DNA from: Gymnorhina tibicen
Taxonomy: Eukaryota > Chordata > Aves > Passeriformes > Artamidae
Length of the DNA: 64,000 bases
Assembly (NCBI GenBank): GCA_013399875.1
Contig: VXAZ01003885.1
Coordinates: 496,330 to 560,329 of the forward strand
Reading direction: 5' to 3'
Of the stretch, positions 33,678 through 45,070 are shown one piece after another (the stretch's first letter is position 1; every line of letters begins with the position of its first letter). The position numbers and the translations under genes are program-made. Under the pieces are notes generated by a model. It ran no database searches. It saw nothing but the letters and a program-made list of their open reading frames with translations, and had not been told where the DNA came from.

Positions 33678-36600
33678 TGTCGGGGGGAGGGTGGTGTGGC
33701 AGCTCCCATGGCTGAAGGAGCTATCCCTGCTCAGCTGACAAGTGGCAACAGCTCTGCAAAACCCTCCTCAGCTCCAGCCAGCTCATCCTGTTGACAGCAA
33801 GAATAAGGCAAGACTGCTGGTTTATGGTTTTTAATCTCTGTGGGAAGTGGGAAGCCAGTAAAGATGGGTGTGGGCAAAGCTTGGCGTGGTGAACACCTCC
33901 CCACCAGCGAGGTAGCGCGTCCCCAGCACAGAGAGGCTGCTTGGGAGCTGATGATGCTCTGTTCTGAGAGCGTCTACCATCAGGCAGGCAAGGGAAAGCC
34001 TTAAAAATACTTTCCAAAAGGATAAACACCTGTGTAAAGTCTTCTCTGGGGACTTGGAGCTCAGGGTGAGAATTTGATAAGGCCTTAAAATGCAAGGTGA
34101 GCTGTAAAAGGCTTGGGTGCCCAGCGCTCATACAAACAGCTCCTTCTCAGTCCAAACATGTGCTTCAAACCCAAATGTGCTCTGTGAGACTTATTGATTT
34201 ATATAAACTCTATTCACCCACTATAGCCCATGGTTGAGCACCACCGGTTTAAGATCACACATAATCTATAAAAATATTTCTACTTCAACAAGTGGTGCTC
34301 CATCATCAGGCAGAACAGCTGCGCCTGGGTAGGAAGGAGAAGAACAGAGATGATTTTACACTGACAGATGTGAATTGCCTGTATGTGCTTTCACGCCTGT
34401 GCACAGGCACAACTGGCATCTTTCAAATAAGCCCTGTTGCCTGGACATTAAAAGGCTTGAAAAAAAAGAAAGGAAAAATGAATGCTTCTGCAGCTTCCTC
34501 GGCACTAATTGAATTTCTGTCCATAACATTTACAGACTTTAAGAAGAGCTCACTTATTTACCTTTTCTCTTAGATTTTTTTTTCCCTCTCCATTTAAAAC
34601 TCATTGTGTTGTGTCATTTTATAGGCGCCAGGAATAAATCTTTTGTCAACTCTATTGCATTATTATGCAAAGTACACAAAAAGTATAGGAATAAAACAGC
34701 CCAAGAGAAGCTGAGTGCTGTTCCTTTCAGCCCTCCCAGTCTGCCCCAGCAGCAAACTCTCCAAGTTTGCTAACACAACTGTTTTCTCAGGAAAACTTCC
34801 TCACCCTTGGCCATTGATTGCAAAAGAGTTCACTTGACCATGCTAATGCCGGCTGCGGGGAAGTGAATTTACTGAGGGAAGAAAGACTCGATGAAGGAGC
34901 CATCAATTAAATCTGCAGAATTGATCCTGGGGGATGAAGGAGCTGCTGGGCACTGGAGGATTTCTTGGCAGCAGGAGAGACGTCGGCTGCAATAAACTCC
35001 CTTCTCCCCCGGCGATGGAGACGTGTCCCAGGAAGAATTATTTTAGGGAAAACCAAAATCATTGCTGTTCAAAAGTATTCCCAAGGGCAACACTCGAGGG
35101 CACATTTCAGCTCCTACAGCTGCTGTCACCAGGCTGTGGTTTGTGTGAGGGGCTCAGAGTGAGACCTGAGGTGCGAGAAGAGGGACCTTAAACTGGGGCT
35201 GACCCTGCCCTACCCCTCCACCAAACCCCACATTAGTGAGGGCTTTAACTCCTCACCCAGGCTCGTTAACATTGCTGGGACAGAGCTTTGCTGCCACAGC
35301 GTAGCCACCAAATGGAATTAAGTAACTTAATTAGGCTGGGTGAAGCACAAAGAGGGATTGAGGAGCGAGGGACTTGGCGGCTCTCTGCGAGGTGACGTCA
35401 GGGCCCGCTGGAAAAGCTCATCCACACAGTCTCGACCCTGGAAATTTCCTCCGCTGGAAAAGTGGTGGAGTAGGATGTCTGCCCGTGATTTGTTTGGTTT
35501 GGTTTGTATTATTTTTTTTCTGTCCTACCATAAAACATTGCAGAGAGCTGGACTGATGGTATGAGAAAGTCCTGGCACTCCTGCCACCCATTTCTCTTCC
35601 CCTCCTTGTTTATATAAATAAAGGCCCTTTGCTTAGGAGAAGACAAGCACAGCAACTGTCTGTGCTGGTGGAAAAAGGAAAAATGAAGGGAGAAAAGAGT
35701 CAGGAGGGAGCCAATAGTAAACTTGTACCTTCTGGGAGGTAAATAATAAATCTATGGTCACTTGGGGATTTCTCTCCAGGGGGTTACTCATATTTATCCA
35801 CTCTCATCCACCTATTATTGCCCATTTTTTTAGGTTGACAACATGGAGCTTGCTATGATGGGAGAAACAGGCCCCTGCCAAACTGAAAAGTCTGAAATAC
35901 TTTACTCTTTGTTATTTATTTACTCAAGTATGTGTTTAAATGAAAGGCTGAGGACTCCACACATACCTCCTGGAGCCATCCTTGGAGCACCTTTCTGGTG
36001 GAACACCATTAGAAGACCCTGCTTTGTGCCTGGAGCTGGATCTGTGCAGGGTGGGATGAGCTCTGGGAGCCTGGGGCAGCTGCTGCCTGTGGGCTGTGCA
36101 ATGATTTGTCTCCGCTTCAGAGTGCCAGAGCACCGTGGGAAAGGTGGAGGAGCTGCCAAGAGAAAGGTCCCACTCTGTTTCTTGGACAAATTTAATGCTT
36201 CTGGAAGTTCAGATGGAGACATGCATCCATGGGAAGCGTTTACCACCACTGCTCCATTAATCTCCCAGGGACATGTTGGAGAGGGTGGTGGTTGGGTTGC
36301 TTCACCTTTCCTTGGCACAAGCTGACCACTTCTGGTCCCACAGGGATCCTTGCCATGAGCCCAGCCTGCTCCACCCTGCCCCACGTATCCATGGCCCCAG
36401 CTGGCTCCACTCCTCCTGCCCTGAGGAGCTGTTTTAGCCACTTAAATTCCTTAAATATTTATTCACTTTATTCCTTAAATACCAGAATGCTTCAATAGAT
36501 ATTTTAGCTGAAGATTTTTCATTATTTTCTTTCACCATCTCCAGCTATTTTTTTTGCCTTCAGTCAAGCCCCTTATAAATAATGTCAGCTCTCTGCACCT

Positions 36601-38339
36601 TTGCCTCAGGTATCCTGGCACCCCAGACCGTACTAAATAAAAAACATCCCACTGGCAGAGCTGAAAAAAGAGAAGAAACCACCACATTTTAAAGCAAGAC
36701 GGTGAATTTAAATTCATCAAGCCTCATGACATTACCTTAACTTGTGTGACTCGGCAGATCACCCCACTGCTAGTCCTGAGCCCTCCCACTAAACCCTTTA
36801 TCAAATAAAATACTAATGAGGGCAGACTAATCCCATTTCTTTGGGATGGGAAGACATTTATTGCTGTGCCTTATCTTGCCCCTCTCAGTACAGCTGGCTA
36901 CAACTGTTTGCTCTGCTTTTATGCTGCTGTTTGCAAATAGAGATGGAAAAGGGGCTGGGAGCATCATTGCACCAACAGGTTTCTGTTTGTGGAGCTGTGC
37001 TGTGCACGGCCCCCAGGACGAGCAGAAAGAAGTATTTATGAATTATTTACATTTCTTTAGTTGTTGTTCATCATTTTGCTGTTTAAACAGTTTTTCCTCT
37101 GTTCTAGGAGCAGAAAGAAAGCCAAAATGACTTCAGTGACAGCTCAAATATCCCACAGAATGACTAGTAAGTAATCAAAGTAAACAACTTGGGAGGAAAA
37201 TACAGCCTGGAAAACTGTTCATCCCATCCACACAACAAATCAGCCATAGAAGAGGAATTTTTATTTTACTGAAAACCCTCAAATTAAAAAGCAAAGAGAA
37301 GAAAAATGGTTTACCTTTTCCATAGAATGGCCATGTTACAAAAAAGTAGAATAAATATTCAATATTATTGTGGGTTTTTGTCTCCAAAATGTGAGAACAT
37401 CTGAATCCTGCAGAAAAGTAAAGAACTGAATTGAGTCAGGTAAGGAGATGATGTTTTTTTCCTTATCAAAATGGGATAAAAGCACTTTATTTTGACTTTT
37501 TCCCATCAAAAATGTTATGGAAATCAGCTATTTCCTTTGCAAGATTCTGATGAAAATGAAAATCACGTTTGCTAATGAAATACCAGCCTGGCCCTGGCTG
37601 TAGTGGTGCTGTTTCTGGTACCAGTTTTCCCTCGAACAGGTCTGTGGAGTTATCTGGGGCTGCTCTTGGCTCCAGCAGCTCAGAGACACCTCAAAAAACC
37701 CTCCTGAGCTGGGAAGGGGCTCTGCTCATCGCTAATTTATTCCCCATGAATAATTCAACCACTTGTCATTGCTTTGCCACACGTCTCCGACACACACCAC
37801 ACAATTTTATCGTTGACACCTCCAAATGGAGATGGGAAGGGCAGAACAAGAGTTCCCAACCCTGGAACATGTTCCAATGGCCTGGAACATTCTCTGTGTA
37901 GGGTCGGTGTGGGGTGGAGTTGGGCCTGGCCTGGCCAGCAGCACCTCAGCAACTCAGGGCTTACACCTGCAATGCACCCCCCAAACCCAAGCAGGCAGAT
38001 GTGGGTTGTGGGTAACTACAGCATGACTGGGTTTGAATATTCGTGTTTAATCAAGGAGTTTACTGCAAAAAAAAACCAACAAACCCCCCCCCCCCCCATG
38101 TTTCTGCACATAGGCAAGATACAGGTATGGAGAAAATGGCATTTTTATGTAAATAAAAATTGCAGAGAAAAATCTATTCTTCCTCTGCCCAGCTTATATT
38201 TGAGGATATACTCCAGGGTTTATTTTGCAGGTGAGCTGCTGGAGCTTTAACTCTATAAATAAGCCAGGCTCCATTGATCTCAGTGGCACGATGCTGATTG
38301 ACACCTGCTGAGGATACATGCATAAGTATTTCTCATAAC
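33678..38339. other. Unique sequence, no gene seen
   Basis: Frames reach 173 codons (minus, 35920-36441) without recognisable domains. A14-C14-like mononucleotide runs lie at 38066-38097. AT-rich stretches alternate with GC-richer ones. No repeat family is recognised. Confidence 0.5.
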
Positions 38340-38540
38340 GAGCTCCTTCTGAGCCCACGAGTGCCAATTGATGTGGCAATTACACATTAATACGTGTGAC
38401 TGTGCACAATCAAACCGGGCCAGAAGGGATGCAACCTTTTGTTTTTTAAAATTAATAAAATATTTATTGCAATCAGCTCATATCTCCCAATTTGTTGCCA
38501 ATTAACTAAAGTGTTTAGTGTGAAGCTGATTGAGGCTGCA
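38340..38540. promoter_or_regulatory. Possible conserved noncoding element
   Basis: AT-rich, repeat-free stretch with several homeodomain-type words (acattaatac, aaattaataaaat, caattaacta) and ctgattgaggctg. Judgement is by appearance only. Confidence 0.18.
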
Positions 38541-40859
38541 GCCACGGGGCTGCACTAGGGGAACAAATTGGAGGCGTCTTGCCCTGAATTTCTCTCTGTT
38601 TCACTCTCTCCAGGTAGGAACAGAACAGCAGGAACTGGGAAATGGTGAGAACTTTCCTCTCCAGGGAAAGACCTCTCTAGTCATCAAGAGGAGACAAAGC
38701 CAGCAGACAGCTAGAACACCCCACAGATTAAAACTCTGACGTGCAACAGGCTAAACTCCTGTGGATGAGATTTCAGCCAATAAGCTGGAATTGACTTTTA
38801 TTTTTTTTCTGGGAATACTGATTAAATGAGGAGAAGGTGAAGAGAGCTGCGAAACAGAATGACACCAAGTTTTGAAATAAGTTTGCCGTGGAAATTCATA
38901 CCTTGATTTTTAGCTGGTCTGGTGTATGGAGTCTGTTAATCTAATCTGAGGAGATCCCTGTAGTATGGGACCTTAAGGCATGGCAGAAGATTTATATAAT
39001 TATACAGAGGCCAAGAAAGGACAGGAGAAGTACTGGAGATGATGTCTTGGATTAGCTGGGAGCCTCCCCAGCTGCTGTGGGCTGCACTAATGCTGCTGGG
39101 AAGATGACTTGGCTGCTCGGATGGCAAGTGGTGTAAATCTCTTCTGGAAGTCAGTGACAACAGATCTGCCTTGAGCAGGAGACTTTGCTGAACGTCTACT
39201 CCTGTCCACTGCTTTGCTCCTGCTCCTTTTGAGTATCTTTCTCCTGGCACAGCACAGCTCATGTCCCTGGGCAAGCCAAAAAAAACCAACCCCAAACCCC
39301 CAAAGGCCAAGTTATTCCAACACTTGAATTCTCACTTGTGTCCCATAGGAGTTGGTTATTTAAATTACATTCACAGCCTCAGTGCCCTGATGACTCTTTC
39401 TCAGAGCATTTTCTTCCAGCTTGTTTATTTTTAATTTAAACCAATGAACTATTCCTGCATTCCTTCCCTCACGTCAGAGAGCAGGACAGATTTGTTAGAA
39501 CTCCAGTGAACTCTGGAAATGAGTTTATAAAATCTTTCCTTGGGTTGTTTCAGATGAGCACAGGCTGTGCCAGAGGGAGAGCCAGGTTCTGTGCCAAGAG
39601 AAAGAGCAGGCCCTGGGTTTTATTTACGGGTTTTGTTCAGCTTGTTTAAACTCTATAATGAGGGACTGTCTCTTCATCAAATCTGTCTAATGGGATCTTT
39701 GATCTCCATTATGAACTGGAGCTCAGCGAGGACAGAATCAGCATCAGTTACATGTTTTATCTGAACCTCCCCACTGATACAGAAAAGGTGATTCATCCCC
39801 AAACTGGGCCATTTTTTTCAATGAGCTTGCCATTCATGGGAATTAGGTCTAGTTCTTGCTGCTGCAGCTCACGTAATTATTAATAAACTGAGTGTCTGCA
39901 TCTAAAACAAGATCAAATCACGTCTTCTTTTCTAAGAATGACTGGGCAGAGCAGAGCTGGCTTTGTTCTAGCTGAGGGGTAGCAGAGAGTCAAGCCCCAG
40001 CAGAGTGAACATTTAATGATGGCTCACACCAGCAGAGTGGGAGGTGCCAGGGACACAGGAGGTGGCAGCAGTGTCACAGCTTCTCCGCTTGCATCCTTGT
40101 TGGAGCTGAGCTGTGCTGGACTGAGCTGGATCCGTGTTCTGTAGCATCCTCCAGGGCCAAGGTGTCTTCCTGGCGTTGCACAAATGTTTACTGTGAACAG
40201 GGAAAAGAGGGGTGATGGGTAAGGAACGGGAAGAGGACAGAGAATGATCCTTGGAAATCTCCCTTTTAACTTCTTACAGCGATCTGAATTCATCATCCCG
40301 TGTTGAAACCTCTCATTTTTAGGGGAGATTAGCACTGCATCCTCCCCACACGGAAAACTATCACCCACAGGCACCAGTACCCCTGTTGGCACAGGGCCAA
40401 GATGTTTTAGGTGATTCAGGCTCAGGTGGAGCTCAGCAGCTCCAGCCCTATCCCCTGATGGTGCTTTCAGCCTTCCCAAGGGTGCTGCGGAGCCTGGACC
40501 TCCTCCTCCTGGAGCCTCAGCGCGGCTGGAGAGTTCATCCAACACAGACTTTGACAGGCTCTAAATCCACACGTGCAGCCCCACTCCCCCTGGAAATGGG
40601 CATGGATTGTGTCCATGACAGCAAGATTTATTGCAGTGTGAACAGCGGGGTAGAGCAGAGAAAGAACCTTGGGAAAGAAACCTCTGGCTGAATATCTTGA
40701 TCTGCCTCTTTCCATTATTTTGTTGCAGAGTGTATATTGCTGAGGCAAACAATTCTTGAAGGAAAATAAGGGAAAAAGGAGTATTTCCATCATTTCACAA
40801 CTGTTGGTGGAAATTCAGGGAGTAAACAAATTCCTGCCCTAGTGCAGGGGTCATTTAAA
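38541..40859. other. Unique sequence, no gene seen
   Basis: Short overlapping frames only. There is another AT-rich homeodomain-word stretch at 39870-39900. Nothing else is recognised. Confidence 0.5.
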
Positions 40860-41335
40860 TGAAGTGAGTCCTGAATTCTGTCCTGTGGAAAAGAGCTGTC
40901 CTCCATGGCAGGGGCCCGGTGCCAAAAGTGGGACTGCACCTCCTAAAACTGAACATCCAAGGATTGCTCCCAGACAAAAGCTGCCAGGGACAAAGGGTCT
41001 GTCTGGCCTCGGTCTCCCAGGGGATGCCTCTCAGCTGCTGCCAAGACACATGAGCACCAGGTTCTCCTCCGCATGGAGAAGAGCTGTCCTCCAAGGCAAG
41101 GCACCTGGTGCCAGAAGTGGGGTTTTGCCTCCTAAAACTGAATGTCCAAGGACTGGTCCCAGACAAGAGCTGCCACATGGGTCTGGCTGGCCTTGGCCTC
41201 CCAGGGGCCACCTCAGGTCATCAGCCCCTGAGACACTGGGGTGCCTGGCTGACCTTCCTGTGGAAGAGAGCCATCCTTCTCAGCCACACATCTGCGACCC
41301 AAGGAGGGATTCTGCCTCCTAAAATTGCGAACGTC
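40860..41335 (+). repeat. Tandem array, 185-188 bp unit, about 2.5 copies
   Basis: The landmark aagagctgtcctcc begins copies at 40891 and 41079, and aagagagccatcc begins a partial copy at 41264 (steps of 188 and 185 bp). Each copy then has tgccnnaagtgggg, cctcctaaaactgaa, a gtccaagga-like segment, tcccagacaa and gggtctg. Copies 1 and 2 are roughly 80% identical by eye. A plus-strand frame (40864-41322) and a minus-strand frame (40855-41211) stay open through the array and so show internal protein-level repeats, but neither resembles a known protein. Confidence 0.9.
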
Positions 41336-41372
41336 ACTGACCTGTTTTAATTTATTTCTGAGAAACTGCAGG

Positions 41373-41712
41373 TAGAATCATTGAATCCTAGAAGAATTTG
41401 AATTGGAAAGAACTTTGAAGATCATCCAGTGGCAGGGGCAGGGGCATGGGAAGGGACACCTTCCACTATCCCAGGCTGCTCCAAGTCCTGTCCAACCTGG
41501 CCTCGGACACTTCCAGGGATGGGGCAGCCACAGCGTTCCTGGGCACCCTGTGCCAGGGCCTCCCGACCCCCTCAGTAAAGAATTTCTTCCTAACATCAAA
41601 TGTAAACCTACTCTCTTTCAGTTTGAAGCATTCCCCCTTTGTCCTGTCCCTACAGCTCCCCATGAAGAATCCCTCTCCATCTTCCCTCTAGGTCCCCTTT
41701 GGGCAGGTTGAT
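41373..41712 (-). mobile_element. CR1 LINE, 5'-truncated 3' fragment
   Basis: The reversed tail (tagaatcattgaatcctag) is followed by the 3' region. The minus strand decodes CFKLKESRFTFDVRKKFF and SLEVSEARLDRTWSSLG. It extends into cttccctctaggtccccttt. It sits 40 bp after the 188-bp array. Confidence 0.95.
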
Positions 41713-41829
41713 ATCTGAGGTGCATCAGAAGAAGGGAGAAATGCAAATATTGTACTATTCATCAGAAAATCGGAGAGAGAATGACACAGTTGCCATACAC
41801 TGAATTTCTAAGTTTGAAGCAAATATTAA
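41713..41829. other. AT-rich sequence between two CR1 copies
   Basis: It contains the octamer word atgcaaat (41741-41748). It may belong to the ancient CR1 that follows. Confidence 0.3.
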
Positions 41830-42085
41830 GAGATAAATATTTCTTTGAGGGTGGGTTGTACAGAAAAAAATAAACTTGCAGACAAATTCAATATCATATT
41901 AAAATAGAATTACAGTTACTAGCTGAAGGGGATGTGGTGGGTGTAGTCTATTTGAAATTTAGAAAAGCATCTGATGCAATCTCTCATAAAATTTTAATCT
42001 CAAAATAAATTAAAACTAGCTTTGATATAAGCACAGCTACATGGATCCATAACTGGCTAAAGAATCATAAAAGTAAGAATGAAAA
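41830..42085 (+). mobile_element. Ancient CR1/L3-like LINE fossil, RT segment
   Basis: From 41943 the plus strand decodes VVYLKFRKASDAISHKILIS, matching the family's reverse-transcriptase block V-YLDF-KAFD-V-H-ILIS. The catalytic Asp in YLDF has become Lys. ggatccataactggctaaag follows at the expected place. The start is uncertain: certain from about 41920, plausible from 41830. Confidence 0.75.
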
Positions 42086-43874
42086 GTGGCATTTACATCG
42101 CACTGGAGGAAGTCGTCTCTCTTACTGCAACTCCGATAAGAATAATTGCCCTTATTTATTATCTCCCCAGCAATAGAGAATGGGAAGCCTTAACAGCACA
42201 TCACCAGACTAAACAGGAAGGCACATAATGCACACGAACATTGGGAAAGAAGTAATATAGTGATTTTCTGCCCGTGGTGGGCAGTTAGAGTAGGTAAGGT
42301 GCTTTAAATTCATGGCTTTGCTTGCTCAGAGGGCAGCTGAGGACCGGCAGTGAGGCAGCTCTCCTGCTCTGAACCCACAGGCAGGAAAGTGAAATGCTTC
42401 TTTCACGAGCTTTAATGTGCATGATATTCATGATATTAACAGAATTATCAATGTTTTCCCTTAACTGGATAGGGCCTGCAGGAAGGACCCTGCTGTGTCT
42501 CATGAGGAGGCTCTGGGGCACTGGTGCCCTGCTGGGGCTTGGGGCTGGACCGTCCCTCAGCCACCTGTGTTTGGGGGAAACTGAGCTGTTCTCCCCTTGG
42601 ATGGGTCCAAACTGGATGGGACTGGAGCTGCCAGTAACTTGTTCATACAGAAGATGGGTGGATCAGGGAGTGAAAAGCCATTGGTGACTTATCCTACACC
42701 GCAGCACTTGGAATTTGGGAGTTGTTTTAGACCTCCTTGTTCTAATTAATCCATGTGTACAACTGAGTTAGTTTGCCGGGAAAAAAAGAATTAAAAAATC
42801 TTCAGAAAGTTCTGGGAGAGCAAAAATTGAGCTGGAAAATCCAGACGAGGCAGAAGTAGATATCATCTCTGCACAGTGGTAATTGACTTTGAAGACACCA
42901 TTCATCTGAATTACTCAGTTTGCAAGGGTTCCCATCCATTCCATCTTCACAGAGGAATTCAATATATTCAATAGTAAAGATGTACAAAGAACTGATTTTT
43001 CTGTCATTTGCACAACTCGAATGAAGAAATGTAAAAAGAAATCATTTCACGTCAAGCTGAAGCAATTTATGAAATCCATTCAGGGAAATTAAAGTAAAAA
43101 ATCTTTCTCGTGAAACCAAAGACTTTCATTATCCATTTTTAATTAATTTAAAATAAAATAGATGTCTTGTTGTTATATAATGTAGAAATACTTCGTTCAA
43201 AGGCATCGAGAAAAAATACCCTAGTTTAGATTTTTCTCTGAAGGATTTCTTTTTCCAAAACAATTTCTCAACCCAAAATTTATTCAAAACTTTACTTCAA
43301 TTAATAGCTTCATTTTTCTGATGGGAAATGTTCAGAGGAAAGCCTTGCCCGGGTTTGGCTGATTCTGGATATTCCTGGATGCTTGCTTTCCTTTGTGCAG
43401 TTACGATGTGCATGGATGGGCACTGCCTTCTCACAGCTATTTCTGAGGTACAGCATCATCATCCTCAGCACCCAGGAGGGCCAGAAGGGCAGAGGCAGGT
43501 GCTGGTGACCCCTCAGTGCTCTCCACAGCAGCACCTTCTCCAGGAACAAGCTCCCACTGCGTGATGGGAGCTAACCCTGCACTGTGCTGGCTGGAACTGT
43601 CACTGACTCTACTTCCACACGGGTTTTGGGGATTGTTCCTCACTTTGGATGAGCTGAACAGTGCAGACAGAGTTTGGAAATTCAATCACAGAGAAGATCT
43701 CTGCAGTGGAGGTGTTTCAGAGCCTCATTGTAGCCATGGAAGTCTACTTCAAACTCATGGGGATTTCCACAGAGGTCTTAACTCTTGGCACTCCAGCCTT
43801 CCTCTGTCCCAGCCTTCCATGCTGAGGATCCCACTGCACCTTGGACTAAAGCCAGGCTCATTGTTATTGGTGCC
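42086..43874. other. Unique sequence, no gene seen
   Basis: It is AT-rich at 42990-43310, with no recognisable gene or repeat. The first part may hold unrecognisable remains of the preceding LINE. Confidence 0.45.
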
Positions 43875-44022
43875 GCATGCCTGGAAGTGTCCAAGGCCAG
43901 GTTGGATGGGGTTTGGAGCAACCTGGGATAGTGGAAAGTTGTCCCTGCCCATGGCAGGGGTTGGGAACGAGATGGTCTTTCAGGTTCCTTGTGACCCAAA
44001 TCATTCTGGGGTTCTGTGTTTC
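43875..44022 (+). mobile_element. CR1 LINE, short 3' fragment
   Basis: cctggaagtgtccaaggcca, gagcaacctgggatagtgga, gtccctgcccatggcagggg and ttctggggttctgtg: the last 150 bp of CR1 in plus orientation. Confidence 0.93.
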
Positions 44023-44803
44023 CACAGGGAGCACGTTCATCAGCTCTGTTCACCTTGATGAAAAGAAAGTCTGGGCTCCTGGAACAAGCCTGTACCTGGT
44101 GTGACACTGCAGCCACGTGCCTGGTGCTCCATCTTCCTGCCCCATAAAGCACCGCTTGTCACATCTGGAGCTCCCTGCTCCAGCAGCCTTTACTGCATCC
44201 TTCATTTTGATGCCTTGTTCCGGGTTTTAAATAGCTGCGAGTCCCCCATTGCTCATTAGCAGGCTCAGAGAAACGGCTTTTATAGACCCATGTATTAAAC
44301 AAATAAAAGACGTCAAGGAAACTTAAAAACACATCCAGCTGCTCGCAGATTTACTGCGCCAACATTAAACTCTCATTAAATGTACTTTTATAAGGGGTGG
44401 CTTTATTTTTTGACTCTGAATACCTGTGACAGCGGGAAGTGGGGGTTATCGAGATATACTGGCTAAATGAGAACATTTATCGGTGTAAGGTTTATTGGGC
44501 ACATCTCGGTGACAATGCGGAGCACGCCGGGTGTTTTGTGGGCTGTCACGCAGGAAGGCGCTGCCAGCCTCGCTAACAGGGAGTTTATGAAGCAAATAAA
44601 CATTTCCTTGCTGTCTGGCTTCCTTGCTTCCCCCCCCCACCCCCCCCAGTCTCTTTGTCTCCTAGGAAGTTATGCAAAACATTTCAGGGCACTAAAAATG
44701 TCACTGTTTTATCAAGAGGCTGTCTTCATGCATCCGGAAGTAACCTTGTCCCAAATCCCACATTTTGAACTCTGAGGTAGGTGGGATGGGGATTTCAGTG
44801 AAG
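44023..44803. other. Unique sequence, including a possible conserved element
   Basis: The part at 44215-44620 is repeat-free, with AT-rich cores mixed with retained CpGs (agctgcgagtc, agacgtcaagg, tcgagatatac, tatcggtg). It looks like conserved noncoding DNA, judged by appearance only. A C-rich run (44630-44647) follows. Confidence 0.3.
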
Positions 44804-45070
44804 CTCAGAACAGTTTGAGTTGGAAGGACCTTAAAGATCATTTAGTTCCACCCCCTGCCATGGGTAGGGACACCTTCCACTATCCCAAGTTGCTCCAAGC
44901 CCTGTCCAACCTGGCCTTGGACGCTTCCAGGGATGGAGCAGCCACAGCTTCTCTGGGCAACCCTGTGCCAGGGCCTCACCACCCTCAGAGGCAGGAATTT
45001 AATCCTAAATATCTGATCTAAACCTGCCCTCTGCCAGTTTGAAGCCATTCCCCTTTGTCCTGTGATTACC
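44804..45070 (-). mobile_element. CR1 LINE, 5'-truncated 3' fragment
   Basis: It starts ctcagaacagtttgagttgg and continues through ccatgggtagggacacc, caacctggccttggacgct, gggcctcaccaccctcagag and gaagccattcccctttgtcc. A one- or two-base change disrupts the ORF2 C-terminal frame. Confidence 0.95.

Noticed and set aside
38066..38097. Poly-A/poly-C run as a processed pseudogene tail
   Set aside because: No upstream coding-like or retrocopy sequence and no flanking duplication; treated as a mononucleotide run.
40864..41322. 152-codon frame through the tandem array as a repeat-containing protein
   Set aside because: The minus strand is equally open, copies carry indels not all divisible by three, and there is no gene context. 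Kept only as a repeat.
42331..42346. CTCF-like site around cagagggcagc
   Set aside because: Only the agggcagc core fits; the upstream half of the motif is absent.
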